Assembly: GCA_009772985.1 (NCBI GenBank)
Contig: WOUS01000001.1
Coordinates: forward strand, 62,001 to 126,000
Source of the DNA: Anaerolineaceae bacterium
Lineage (GTDB): Bacteria > Chloroflexota > Anaerolineae > Anaerolineales > Villigracilaceae
Direction of reading: 5' to 3'
DNA length: 64,000 bases
In this document: piece by piece, positions 17,285-25,205 of the stretch
Numbering within the stretch: the stretch's first letter is position 1
Layout: the number at the start of each line of letters is the position of its first letter
Made by a program: the position numbers and the translations under genes
Notes under the pieces: model-generated
Seen by the model: the letters and a program-made list of their open reading frames with translations, nothing else
Database searches by the model: none
Told to the model about the DNA's origin: nothing

Positions 17285-17575
17285 TTATCTCCTCGCTCGA
17301 AACTCGATCCAGTCCTCCGGATCGGGTTCATACAGGGTAATGATCTTCACCAGTTGGCGGGAGGGATAACTGCATTGGATGTGCAGCGGCCTCTCCGCCT
17401 GTGTGAAACCGAGCGCCAGACAACTCGGACCGAACTTGTCTTTTGGGTAATCTTCGATCTTTTCGCAATTCGCGATTGCCTCGCGTAATTCTTGCACGCT
17501 GATCTGGCGCAGGATACTTTGATCAGCAGCATGTTTCGAGAACTCGAACCGCCCTGTTTGGATTTTGGCGCGGAT
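17285..17575 (-). pseudogene. DUF4258-type toxin with interrupted N-terminus
   Basis: The frame encodes a near-complete DUF4258 domain: FEFSKHAADQSILRQISVQE, then IEDYPKDKFGPSCLALGF, PLHIQC and IITLYEPDPEDWIEF. However, there is no ATG, GTG or TTG before the SKHA segment: an in-frame TAA (17576-17578) precedes it, and the only upstream ATG (17602) gives eight codons and then this stop. The first GTG (17497) would remove the first helix and its His. The gene is therefore probably inactivated by a nonsense change, or starts at a non-canonical codon. A TATAAT at 17617-17622 on the minus strand marks its promoter. Confidence 0.65.
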
Positions 17576-17616
17576 TTAATCTACGAGAAGGAGGGTAATC
17601 ATCTTTTCTTCGCGTC

Positions 17617-17622
17617 ATTATA
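17617..17622 (-). promoter_or_regulatory. -10 box of toxin-antitoxin module
   Basis: TATAAT on the minus strand, about 15 nt before the ATG at 17602 that opens the interrupted toxin frame. Confidence 0.5.
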
Positions 17623-17679
17623 CTCTTTTCCGCGTCCACTTCAGCGCCGCTATCTGTCATTCGCCATCCGCCTCACTGA

Positions 17680-20600
17680 TCACTGATTACTGCTCTCCTC
17701 CCTTAATGGAATCTTCACCTCCAGCCGCGTGCCCTGACCGGCGGCCGAGACGACCGTGAACTCTCCGCCCAGCAGGCGGACGCGCTCGCGCATCCCGGCC
17801 AGGCCGCGCCCTTTAGCCAGGGAAGCCGCCGGGTCGAAGCCGCGCCCCTCGTCGGCGATGCTGATCTTCATTTCCCCGCCGCCGGCAGTGAGCCGCAGCG
17901 CGGCGCGCTCGACTCCCGCGTGACGGGCGATGTTGGTCAGCGATTCCTGCACGATGCGGTACCCGGCTGTTTCGATCTCTTTGGAAAAACGCGCTGCCTC
18001 GATGCCGGCGTGCTTGAAATCAACCTGGATATTGGTCTGCCTGGTGTAGCGGTCAAGGTGCCACAGGATGGCCGGCAGCAGGCCGAGGTCATCCAGCATG
18101 GGCGGGCGCAGTTCGAGGGTCAGGCGGCTGACGCGCTCGATCAGTTCGCTGAGCAGGGATTGCGCCTGTTGCAGTTTGGCGGAAGCCGATTCGGGCGGCA
18201 GGCGCGGCGCCATCTCCAGGATGATCTTCAATCCGGTCAACGCCTGGCCGATCTCGTCGTGCAGTTCGCGGCCAATGGCGCGGCGCTCCTCCTCCTGCAC
18301 CTCGACCAGGCGGCGGGAGAGGGACTGCAACTGGAGGACATTTTCCTGCACCTGTTCGAGCAGCCGCGCCCGGGCGATCGCCAGCGCGATCTGACCGGCA
18401 GCCTGTTCGCCGCGGGCGATCTCGTCGGGTGTGAATTGATGCAGCCGCTCGAACTCGATCAACGCCGCGCCCAGTTTCTGCTTTCCGGCGATGAGCGGCA
18501 GTCCGATCATGGAGCGCGCCGGGAACTGCTCGGCGATGCGTTTGCTGATGTACGGCGTGTCGAAGGCGTCCTCGACCACCAGGGCGTGACCGGCCTCCAT
18601 CACCGAGGCGGTCAACGTCTTCTCGCCGGGCTGGGGCCGCATGGCGGGGTAGGTCGCGCGGAACGCCCCAAACGCCGCGGCCGGAATGGTCTTCTGCTGC
18701 GCCTCGTCCCAGAGCGTGATGTAGCAGCCATCCGCGTCCAGCATTTCTCCCAGCCGGTCGGCCAGGGTTTGCAGCATGGCGGGCAGGTTTTTTTCGCGCA
18801 GCGAGGCCTGGGTGATGCCGTTCAGCAGTTCCATGTGATGGGCGCGCCGCTGGCTCTCCCCGAACAGGCGGGCGTTTTCCAGCGCGGCAGCCGCCTGGGC
18901 GGCAAAGGCGTGGAAGAAATCCACCCGTTCGGCTGAGAAGAAGCCCAGCTGATCGCTGTAGAGGCTCAGCACGCCGATGGACCGATTGCCGCTGACCATT
19001 GGGAAGGCGCCGCTGGTGACGAATCCCTCGGCCAGCGCCATCGCGCGCCAGGGCGCGAAGTCCGGCGTGACGTTCAAGTCCGGGTTGACCACCGGCTGGC
19101 GGCTGCGGATGGCGCGTCCGGCCGGGCCTTGGCCTTGCGGCGTATCGTCCCAGCGGATGACCGCCTTTGCCGGGTACTCGATGCGCCCGGGGTGATGGGT
19201 CAGGCTGCGCGTCGAGCCGTCGGGTTCGGCTCGCAGCAGCCAGGCCAGTTTCACGCCGAAGTCCTTGACACAGGTACGTGCGACGCGCGCCGCGACCTTT
19301 TCCAGGTCCAGGCTTTCGGCGAGTTGGCGCGCCCCGCTGTAGAGTGTGTTGAGCATCTCCAGTTTACGTTTGTTCTCCTCGAACAGCCGGGCGTTTTCCA
19401 GCGCGATGGAAACCTGGCTGGTGAGCGTCTCCAGGAATTCAGCCTGGGGTTCGAAATCGCGATCAGAATCGGAAGCCAGCCCAACAACGCCGATGATCTC
19501 TGTTCCGCTGCGCAAGGGTAAAGCGGCAAAGGAGCGGAACCCCGCCTTTTTACACTCCTCCCAGGTACAGCGCATGTCGGTAAAGATATCGCGGGAATAG
19601 AGCGGTTTGCCCAATGAAACCGCCAGCCCGCACATACATTCCCCTACGCGGTGGTTGGGGATCGCTCCCAGACGCTTGGCGGCTTTCTTCGGCGCGATGC
19701 CTTTGAGGATCAATTTATCGCCCTCGCGCAGGAAGAGGAAGGCCAGGTCGGGATGGACGGCTTCCAGCATCCCTTTCACCGCCGCGGCCGAGGTCTCTTC
19801 CAGCGAAAGCGTGGCGCTGACCGCATTCCCCAGGGCGTTGAGGGCGGCCAGTTGTTTCATGCGCTGGCGGGTTTCTTCGAGCAGGCGGGCATTCTGGATG
19901 GCGATGGCTGCTTGATTGGCGAAGGCTTGCAGGCGGGCGGCGTGAGCATCGTTATAGAATCCTGGCGTCATATTTCCGGCGGTCAGGAAGCCGGTAACCG
20001 TTCCCTCCCGGTTGCGGATCGGCGCGCCGAGGTAGGATTTTAATTTTTCCAAGCCGGGCAGCACCACCCAGCCAGGAAATTTTTCCGTTTCGGGGATTGC
20101 CAATGCCTGCCCGCTCTCCAGCATCATGCGCAGGGTGGCAAAATCCTTCAGCGGGAATGACAAGGCTGTCACCGCCTGGGGTGTAAAACCGATCTTTTTA
20201 TAGCCGCGGCCGCGCAGTACGCGCCCCACCTGGCCTTCGAGCAGGGTAAAATCCACCGTATCGTAAGGGATGACCCGTCCGACATTTTCCAGGATGCGCT
20301 CGATTACTTCGTCTAGATTCAGGGTACTATTCAGCGCAGCGGCGGTATCGCGCAGGGCTTCGGCCAGTTGGCGCTGCTCGCGCTCGGCCTCCTCCATCTG
20401 CTTGCGCTCGGTGATGTTGAGGGCCGTGCCGCGAAGTCCGATAAGTTGCCCTTTCTCATCGAACCAGCGTTCGCCGCGCGCCAGCAGCCATCTTCTTGAA
20501 CCGTCTTCCCGCACCCGTTCCAATTCGATTTCATAGGGCGCGCCGGTTTGCATGGTTATTTCCACAGCCTTTCTCATCCGTTCCATACTGTCGGGCGTAT

Positions 20601-22476
20601 AAAGTTTGTCCTGTTCCGCCAGACTGGGGACGGGTTTATCAGGATCAACTTCCAGGATGGCACAGAGTTCTTTCGACCACATCGGCGTATCGGTCGCGGC
20701 AATCCAATCCCAACTGCCGAGGTGGGCGATACGCTGGGCTTCTTCCAGGTGCGCCTCGCTTCTGCGTAACGCCTCCTCCGCCCGCTTGCGCTCGGTGATG
20801 TCGCGCACCACGCTCTGAATGTGCAGGGAGCTGCCATCCGCATCCCGCACCAGTTCCACGTTGATCTCCGCCGGGAAGACCTCGCCTGATTTTTTCTTGA
20901 AGAGACGTTCATAAAGGGGAACATGCTCGCCTGCCACCAAGCGTTTGATTATGCGGCTACTTTCCGCCATCTCTGCCGAAGTCTCATTGACGGATAATTT
21001 TTGTAATTCATCCAGGGTGTACCCCAGCATATCTGCGGCGCGCTGGTTGGCGTCGATGTGTCTTCCCTGCAAATCCAGAATGAATATGGCATCGTGTGTT
21101 TGCTCGAAGATGGAACGGTAACGCAATTCCGCTTCGCGCAAGGTATTTTCTGCCTGCTTGCGCTCGGTGATATCTTCCACTGACGACCAGATAAAGCGTT
21201 GGTTGTCTTTCTCGATGATCAATCCCTGCAAGCGCACCGGCACGCGCCGCCCGTCTTTGTGGATATATTCCTTTTCATAAGGTCCGTAGCGTCCTGTTTT
21301 TTCCAGACTCTCCAATTGCAGGGCTTCCTGGTCGGCGTATTCCTTCGGCGTAATATCCCAATACGTCAGCGTAAGAGTTTCCTTCACCGTCCGCCCGAGG
21401 ATGCGCACGTAGGCCGGGTTCACGTCCACCAGCGACCCGTCCATGCGGCACAATGCCAGTCCAATCGGGGAGCTATCGAACAACATGCGGTTGTACTGTT
21501 CGCTTTCGCGCAGGGCTTCATTCGCTTGTTTATGTTTGGCGATGGATACGGTCAGCGAGGCTGTCTGTTCCTGAACCGCCAATGTGAGACGCGCTTGACG
21601 ATTTGTGATTAAGTAAGCCAGGCTGGTTGCCAATGCGATGATGAGCAGCCCGGTCCATTGAAAGATACGTAGAGAATTTCGAATGGATGCGGTCCATCCA
21701 TCCGGGGGCATGGCCGCCAGTTCCCATTCGCCATCCGGCAGAACAATAGTATAGATGACCGGGTTATCTGAGAAAACATCCTCGGACCCAGTTAGAATTT
21801 GCCCGGATGAATCTTTGAGCGCCAGCCTGATATGCGGCTGAGGATTGGCAAGCCCGCCGGCTTCCAGAAGAGGGGGCATGTCGAGAACGATCACTGCTAT
21901 CCCCAATAAAGTGTCTCCCCGGTAGATTGCCAGTCGCGCTACCATCCCCAAACCACCCTGGCGTAATTCGTAGGGTCCGCTGATCGCGATCTGGTGCGTC
22001 TGTATCGTCCGCTGAATGTCGGCGCGAACATCTGGACGATCATCGTTGATCAGGTCATCCAGTGTGCGCCCGATTGTGGCTTCATTCCCTTCAATCGGAT
22101 AAACAAGGACAGCGCCTTCTTTTGGAAATATCTGGATGGCGCGGATGTCTGGTTTCCCGGCACATAATCCGCTGGCAAACGGCGTGAACTTGCTTCGCAA
22201 TTCCGCGTCGGTTGGAGAGATTTTCACAAAAGCGGCTAACCCTTCGAGTAAAGTAAAACGCCGGTTGAGCACAGAAGATAGCGCATTTTCATAAGGGATT
22301 AAATTATCTTCAATTTGAGAACGCTGGTTGGTGAGTAAATCTGTTTGATACCACTGATTGGCTTGCCGCCAAACGAACAGAGACACTGCCAGAACGATTG
22401 CTGCGCTGACAACCGCCCAACGACGCGGACTGGATGTAAATTTATTTTGAATAGTTTGTTTAGAGTGGGTTTTCAT
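17680..22476 (-). CDS. Giant CHASE/PAS/GAF hybrid sensor histidine kinase (HisKA_3)
   Basis: A 1598-residue membrane kinase starting at ATG 11 nt after GGAGG. A membrane helix at about 20-38 is followed by an extracytoplasmic CHASE domain (about 60-270) and a second helix (about 285-305). Three PAS domains and four GAF domains follow. The C-terminus is a HisKA_3 dimerisation domain with phospho-histidine in AIGRELHDEIGQALTGL and a HATPase domain (ESLTNIARHAG N-box, ADEGRGFDP G1, GRGLAGMRERV G2). Only the GAF with CMCGLA and CTWEECKK is cysteine-rich. The kinase class pairs with NarL regulators, hence with the gene at 16386. The last codons coincide with a cagtgatcagtga short repeat. Confidence 0.93.
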   Translation of the reverse strand: MKTHSKQTIQNKFTSSPRRWAVVSAAIVLAVSLFVWRQANQWYQTDLLTNQRSQIEDNLIPYENALSSVLNRRFTLLEGLAAFVKISPTDAELRSKFTPFASGLCAGKPDIRAIQIFPKEGAVLVYPIEGNEATIGRTLDDLINDDRPDVRADIQRTIQTHQIAISGPYELRQGGLGMVARLAIYRGDTLLGIAVIVLDMPPLLEAGGLANPQPHIRLALKDSSGQILTGSEDVFSDNPVIYTIVLPDGEWELAAMPPDGWTASIRNSLRIFQWTGLLIIALATSLAYLITNRQARLTLAVQEQTASLTVSIAKHKQANEALRESEQYNRMLFDSSPIGLALCRMDGSLVDVNPAYVRILGRTVKETLTLTYWDITPKEYADQEALQLESLEKTGRYGPYEKEYIHKDGRRVPVRLQGLIIEKDNQRFIWSSVEDITERKQAENTLREAELRYRSIFEQTHDAIFILDLQGRHIDANQRAADMLGYTLDELQKLSVNETSAEMAESSRIIKRLVAGEHVPLYERLFKKKSGEVFPAEINVELVRDADGSSLHIQSVVRDITERKRAEEALRRSEAHLEEAQRIAHLGSWDWIAATDTPMWSKELCAILEVDPDKPVPSLAEQDKLYTPDSMERMRKAVEITMQTGAPYEIELERVREDGSRRWLLARGERWFDEKGQLIGLRGTALNITERKQMEEAEREQRQLAEALRDTAAALNSTLNLDEVIERILENVGRVIPYDTVDFTLLEGQVGRVLRGRGYKKIGFTPQAVTALSFPLKDFATLRMMLESGQALAIPETEKFPGWVVLPGLEKLKSYLGAPIRNREGTVTGFLTAGNMTPGFYNDAHAARLQAFANQAAIAIQNARLLEETRQRMKQLAALNALGNAVSATLSLEETSAAAVKGMLEAVHPDLAFLFLREGDKLILKGIAPKKAAKRLGAIPNHRVGECMCGLAVSLGKPLYSRDIFTDMRCTWEECKKAGFRSFAALPLRSGTEIIGVVGLASDSDRDFEPQAEFLETLTSQVSIALENARLFEENKRKLEMLNTLYSGARQLAESLDLEKVAARVARTCVKDFGVKLAWLLRAEPDGSTRSLTHHPGRIEYPAKAVIRWDDTPQGQGPAGRAIRSRQPVVNPDLNVTPDFAPWRAMALAEGFVTSGAFPMVSGNRSIGVLSLYSDQLGFFSAERVDFFHAFAAQAAAALENARLFGESQRRAHHMELLNGITQASLREKNLPAMLQTLADRLGEMLDADGCYITLWDEAQQKTIPAAAFGAFRATYPAMRPQPGEKTLTASVMEAGHALVVEDAFDTPYISKRIAEQFPARSMIGLPLIAGKQKLGAALIEFERLHQFTPDEIARGEQAAGQIALAIARARLLEQVQENVLQLQSLSRRLVEVQEEERRAIGRELHDEIGQALTGLKIILEMAPRLPPESASAKLQQAQSLLSELIERVSRLTLELRPPMLDDLGLLPAILWHLDRYTRQTNIQVDFKHAGIEAARFSKEIETAGYRIVQESLTNIARHAGVERAALRLTAGGGEMKISIADEGRGFDPAASLAKGRGLAGMRERVRLLGGEFTVVSAAGQGTRLEVKIPLREESSNQ

Positions 22477-22609
22477 AATGGTACTGCCTCCAGTCTGCTG
22501 TGACCGCCGGGTTGACATAACGGATGACCCCGTCCGCATTCAGGGCGGCAACCACATCCGAAACCTTTTCGATGCTGCCGCCGAAATGGTTTCTGTTTGC
22601 TTTATTCAT
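22460..22609 (-). pseudogene. Short PAS-like leader ORF, probable gene remnant
   Basis: A 49-codon frame with its own ribosome site (AGAGGT) and a TATAAT upstream (22658-22663). Residues DVVAALNADGVIRYVNPAV look exactly like the first strands of a PAS domain, after which the frame ends and overlaps the kinase start by 17 nt. It may be the truncated 5' end of a former PAS protein, or a short ORF that couples translation to the kinase. Confidence 0.5.
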
Positions 22610-22657
22610 CGCGTACCTCTGGTACAAGAAAAAGAATGAATGACTGTCCTGCCCCCC

Positions 22658-22663
22658 ATTATA
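22658..22663 (-). promoter_or_regulatory. -10 box upstream of the kinase transcript
   Basis: TATAAT on the minus strand about 50 nt before the short PAS-like ORF; no other promoter candidate is visible between it and the kinase. Confidence 0.5.
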
Positions 22664-22738
22664 GAGCAAATTGGCTGGGATTGCTGAGAGCAGCGGCCCA
22701 GACTGTACAAAATTATGATGCCTTGTCAACGCCTTTGC

Positions 22739-23003
22739 CTGGAGTTCGGGCAGAAATTCGGACAACCCTTCTTCGGCGGCGGATTTCGCAGATTCTCGCG
22801 GAAAGGCAAGAAAAATCCTGGTTCTACCGGAATTTGTGGTGATGCGTTGGTTAGACACTCCATCCACGAATTCTGCACGAATAAACGAATAGGAACCCGT
22901 ACATTCGAGTATTCGTTGACCACCCAAACCACAAAATCCATCAGAATCAGGAAAAATCCGCGTAATCCGCGCTAATCCGTTGCTAAAAGTTCCTGGTTAA
23001 GTC
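22739..23003. repeat. Split copy of a long dispersed repeat
   Basis: The left part (ggagttcgggcag...ggatttcgcagattctcgcgg) and right part (atccgcgtaatccgcg...taaaagttcctgg) match the ends of the elements at 39302-39420 and 58318-58450, but about 120 bp of other sequence lies between them. The 470-bp gap from 22610 to 23080 contains this repeat and no credible gene. Confidence 0.6.
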
Positions 23004-23032
23004 CGGGGATCAGCCCTGCTCAATAAATAAAA

Positions 23033-23064
23033 CAGGAGGCCGGGGAGCGCTCCCTGGCCTCCTG
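23033..23064 (-). terminator. Intrinsic terminator of the DUF4405 gene
   Basis: Inverted repeat with arms CAGGAGGCC and GGCCTCCTG around a GC-rich centre; on the minus strand it is followed by TTTTATTTATT, 17 bp beyond the gene stop. Confidence 0.85.
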
Positions 23065-23080
23065 CCTGACCGGGGCGAGG

Positions 23081-23986
23081 CTACATGCACTCGCCGAGGT
23101 CGCAAAGATTATTGCCATTGAAATCCTGGTAGTGGCGGCATTGGCCGGGATAGGAACAGCGCTTGTCACAGCGGACGATGCAGGCGCTGACGGTCGGCGC
23201 GGTGTAAGGAACTGTCGGCGTTGCCTCGACCGTCGCCGTTGCGGTCGGGACCGGGGTCGAGGCCGGGACCGTGACGGCTGCGTTCCCGGTGGCGGTCGCG
23301 TTTTGGGAAACCGCGGTCGGGGCCGCGTCCTGCGTGGGAAGCGCCTCGGTCGGGACTGCCGTATCCGCCGCAGCGGCGGAAGCCTGCGCGTTCTGGCTGT
23401 CGTCCAGCGTGAAGGCAAAGGCCGCCAGCGACGCTGCGCCGACGATGCCCATCAGTTTCAGGAAATCACGCCGGCTCATCGCATTCGACACGACTGCCGG
23501 GACCGGTTTGGTCAGGGGGAGCAATTTTACTTCCGGGGCGGCCGCCGCCGGCCGGAAGCCGAACTGCCGCGCCACGCGCACGATCCAGCGGCCATGCAGC
23601 CCGATCTTCAGCGCCACCAACCCCAGCGTCACCAGAGAAATGGTAACGTGAAAATCCTTCACCGAGACGTAATTCGTCAGCGGCAGGTCCAGCCAGGTCG
23701 AGATCACCAGCCCGGTCACCAGGATCAGGTAGAAACCGAGCATGATCGAAACGTCGAGCAGGTAATAGGTCCGCGCCTGCCCCGAGGTCTTCCCGAAGAA
23801 GCGCATCGTCACCGCCGTCACCCAGTCCCAGTGCAACACGAGGTGGTAAACGGCCAGCAGTCCGCCGAAAACGCCGATCCACTGGTGCAGGGACAGGCCG
23901 GTTAGTTGGAGGATAAACGAGACGAAAAAGCCGGTAAACAGCAGTACGTCGAGGATCCAATTCGATTTTTGTCGGTTCGTTTTCAT
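23081..23986 (-). CDS. DUF4405-like membrane protein with internal Tat-type motif and Cys-rich tail
   Basis: A 301-residue protein. Four membrane helices (about 12-32, 36-56, 75-97, 112-130) with histidines H34, H48, H52, H113 and H131 resemble DUF4405/cytochrome-b-like domains that bind haem. Then comes SRRDFLKLMGIVGAASLAAF (171-190), which has the form of a twin-arginine signal plus hydrophobic stretch but lies mid-protein. A Thr/Pro/Ala linker of about 70 residues leads to a short C-terminal module with seven cysteines (CIVRCDKRCSYPGQC) and a DFNGNNLCDLGEC segment like an EF-hand/dockerin loop. It may be a membrane redox protein carrying an exported metal-binding module; no electron partner is evident nearby. 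Confidence 0.7.
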   Translation of the reverse strand: MKTNRQKSNWILDVLLFTGFFVSFILQLTGLSLHQWIGVFGGLLAVYHLVLHWDWVTAVTMRFFGKTSGQARTYYLLDVSIMLGFYLILVTGLVISTWLDLPLTNYVSVKDFHVTISLVTLGLVALKIGLHGRWIVRVARQFGFRPAAAAPEVKLLPLTKPVPAVVSNAMSRRDFLKLMGIVGAASLAAFAFTLDDSQNAQASAAAADTAVPTEALPTQDAAPTAVSQNATATGNAAVTVPASTPVPTATATVEATPTVPYTAPTVSACIVRCDKRCSYPGQCRHYQDFNGNNLCDLGECM

Positions 23987-24076
23987 TCGTCACCTGTGAC
24001 GATCACTGCCATCATATCGTGTGAATGTAAATGTTTTGTAAATGGTTTTTGAAGATTTTATGTGGATTGGGTGGGG

Positions 24077-24082
24077 TAAAAT
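24077..24082 (+). promoter_or_regulatory. -10 box of folK
   Basis: TAAAAT placed so that transcription would start about 3 nt before the ATG at 24093, supporting that start over the ATG at 24084. Confidence 0.4.
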
Positions 24083-24092
24083 AATGCCTGTC

Positions 24093-25145
24093 ATGCCCGC
24101 CATCTACCTGGCCCTCGGCTCCAACCTCGGCAACCGGACCGCCAACCTGCGGGCGGCCCTGGCTGCCCTGCCTCCGTCCATCTTCGTCCGTCAATCGTCT
24201 CCCATTTACGAGACGCCGCCCTGGGGACTGGCCGACCAGCCCGCCTTCCTGAACATGGTCCTGCGCGGCGAAACGGACCTGGAGCCTGCCGCGCTCCTCC
24301 GGCATCTCAAACGCCTCGAAACGGATCTGGGCCGCGTCCCGGCCGTCCGCTGGGGGCCGCGGCTGATTGACCTCGACATCCTCTTCTACGACGACCTGAT
24401 CCTCGACCTGCCCGGCCTGACCCTCCCCCACCCGCGCCTGCACGAACGCGCCTTCGTCCTCGTCCCGCTGGCGGACCTGGCGCCGGACCTCGTCCATCCG
24501 GTTTTGGGCAAAACGGTGAAGGCATTACTGACGGAGTGCAACTCGACAGGCATCAAAAGATTTGACCGCCGGGAGCGCTGGCCGTCCTGCGCCTGGCCGG
24601 GAGGGGATCAACCATCGGACACGGATGACACGGACATTGCGGAAGAATCCGTCCTTTCCGCGCAATCCGTCCCCAAAACAGTTTTCCTTTCCGGTTATAA
24701 TCATCCCAAGAGGAGATGCACCATGACCGAAATCAAACCGCTTTACTGGAAACCCGAACCCGGCATCGGCTACACCGTCACCCGCCGCCCGGACGGAGGC
24801 ATGGCGATCACGTTCACGGACCTCTCGGACGCCACCATCAAGCACTGGCACGACTTCGCCCTCGAGCACCTGCTCAGCGCCGACCGCCTGACGCGCAACA
24901 TGTACGACCTGCGCCAGATCAAGGAAATCCCCGAGAAAGCCATCCGCACGGCGATGGAAGTGAACAGCGACCCAACGGCGCGCTACATCCGCCTGGCGGT
25001 GGTGGTCAGGGACGACAATCTGGCGAACGCCATCCGCGAGATTTATTATTCCTCCTCGGCGGAGACCTCGGCCGCCATCAAAATTTTCACCGACCTCGAA
25101 GCCGCCGAAGCCTGGCTCGCCCGTCCGCTCGACCAGATGGCGTAA
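24093..25145 (+). CDS. folK: HPPK (FolK) whose frame reads through into a downstream STAS-like gene
   Basis: Residues 1-155 are a normal 2-amino-4-hydroxy-6-hydroxymethyldihydropteridine pyrophosphokinase: IYLALGSNLGNR, SPIYETPPWG, FLNMV, RWGPRLIDLDILFYDD and PHPRLHERAFVLVPL. It transfers pyrophosphate from ATP to the pterin before DHPS. No stop follows: about 50 residues of repeat-encoded, low-quality sequence (PSDTDDTDIAEESVLSAQSV) lead in frame into a complete second protein beginning at 24723. The real folK product may be this 350-residue fusion. The start 24093 fits the promoter; 24084 is also possible. folP follows in the same direction, giving adjacent steps of folate synthesis. Confidence 0.88.
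   Translation: MPAIYLALGSNLGNRTANLRAALAALPPSIFVRQSSPIYETPPWGLADQPAFLNMVLRGETDLEPAALLRHLKRLETDLGRVPAVRWGPRLIDLDILFYDDLILDLPGLTLPHPRLHERAFVLVPLADLAPDLVHPVLGKTVKALLTECNSTGIKRFDRRERWPSCAWPGGDQPSDTDDTDIAEESVLSAQSVPKTVFLSGYNHPKRRCTMTEIKPLYWKPEPGIGYTVTRRPDGGMAITFTDLSDATIKHWHDFALEHLLSADRLTRNMYDLRQIKEIPEKAIRTAMEVNSDPTARYIRLAVVVRDDNLANAIREIYYSSSAETSAAIKIFTDLEAAEAWLARPLDQMA
24608..24677. repeat. Palindromic 'cacggat' element inside the folK read-through frame
   Basis: Left side cggacacggatgacacgg, right side ttccgcgcaatccgtcccc. It is related to 3427-3511. It sits where folK would be expected to stop and removes any in-frame stop codon. Confidence 0.65.
24696..24701 (+). promoter_or_regulatory. -10 box before the STAS-like gene
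   Basis: TATAAT followed after 8 nt by an AGAGGAG ribosome site and ATG at 24723, indicating independent expression of the downstream gene. Confidence 0.6.
24723..25145 (+). CDS. STAS/SpoIIAA-like small protein (internal start in the folK frame)
   Basis: A 140-residue protein with its own TATAAT, ribosome site and ATG, in the same frame as folK. The pattern (FTDLSDATIKHWHDFALEHL, then MYDLRQIKEIPEKA, YIRLAVVVRDD and a closing KIFTDLEAAEAWL) resembles the SpoIIAA-like/STAS fold found in many small bacterial proteins; the ending FTDLExAxAWL is the best clue. No phosphorylatable serine site of anti-sigma antagonists is obvious. Role unknown. Because folK has no stop, this protein may be made both alone and as the tail of FolK. 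Confidence 0.65.
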   Translation: MTEIKPLYWKPEPGIGYTVTRRPDGGMAITFTDLSDATIKHWHDFALEHLLSADRLTRNMYDLRQIKEIPEKAIRTAMEVNSDPTARYIRLAVVVRDDNLANAIREIYYSSSAETSAAIKIFTDLEAAEAWLARPLDQMA

Positions 25146-25147
25146 TT

Positions 25148-25194
25148 TGTAGGGGCGACGCACATCGTACCCGTGAGGGTATGTGCCGCCCCTA
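25148..25194. repeat. Palindromic repeat before folP
   Basis: Arms tgtaggggcg and cgcccctacg flank an inner inverted repeat (gcacat..atgtgc, tacccgtgagggta). A degraded relative occurs at 36489-36520. Confidence 0.75.
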
Positions 25195-25205
25195 CGGGTA
25201 TTGGG

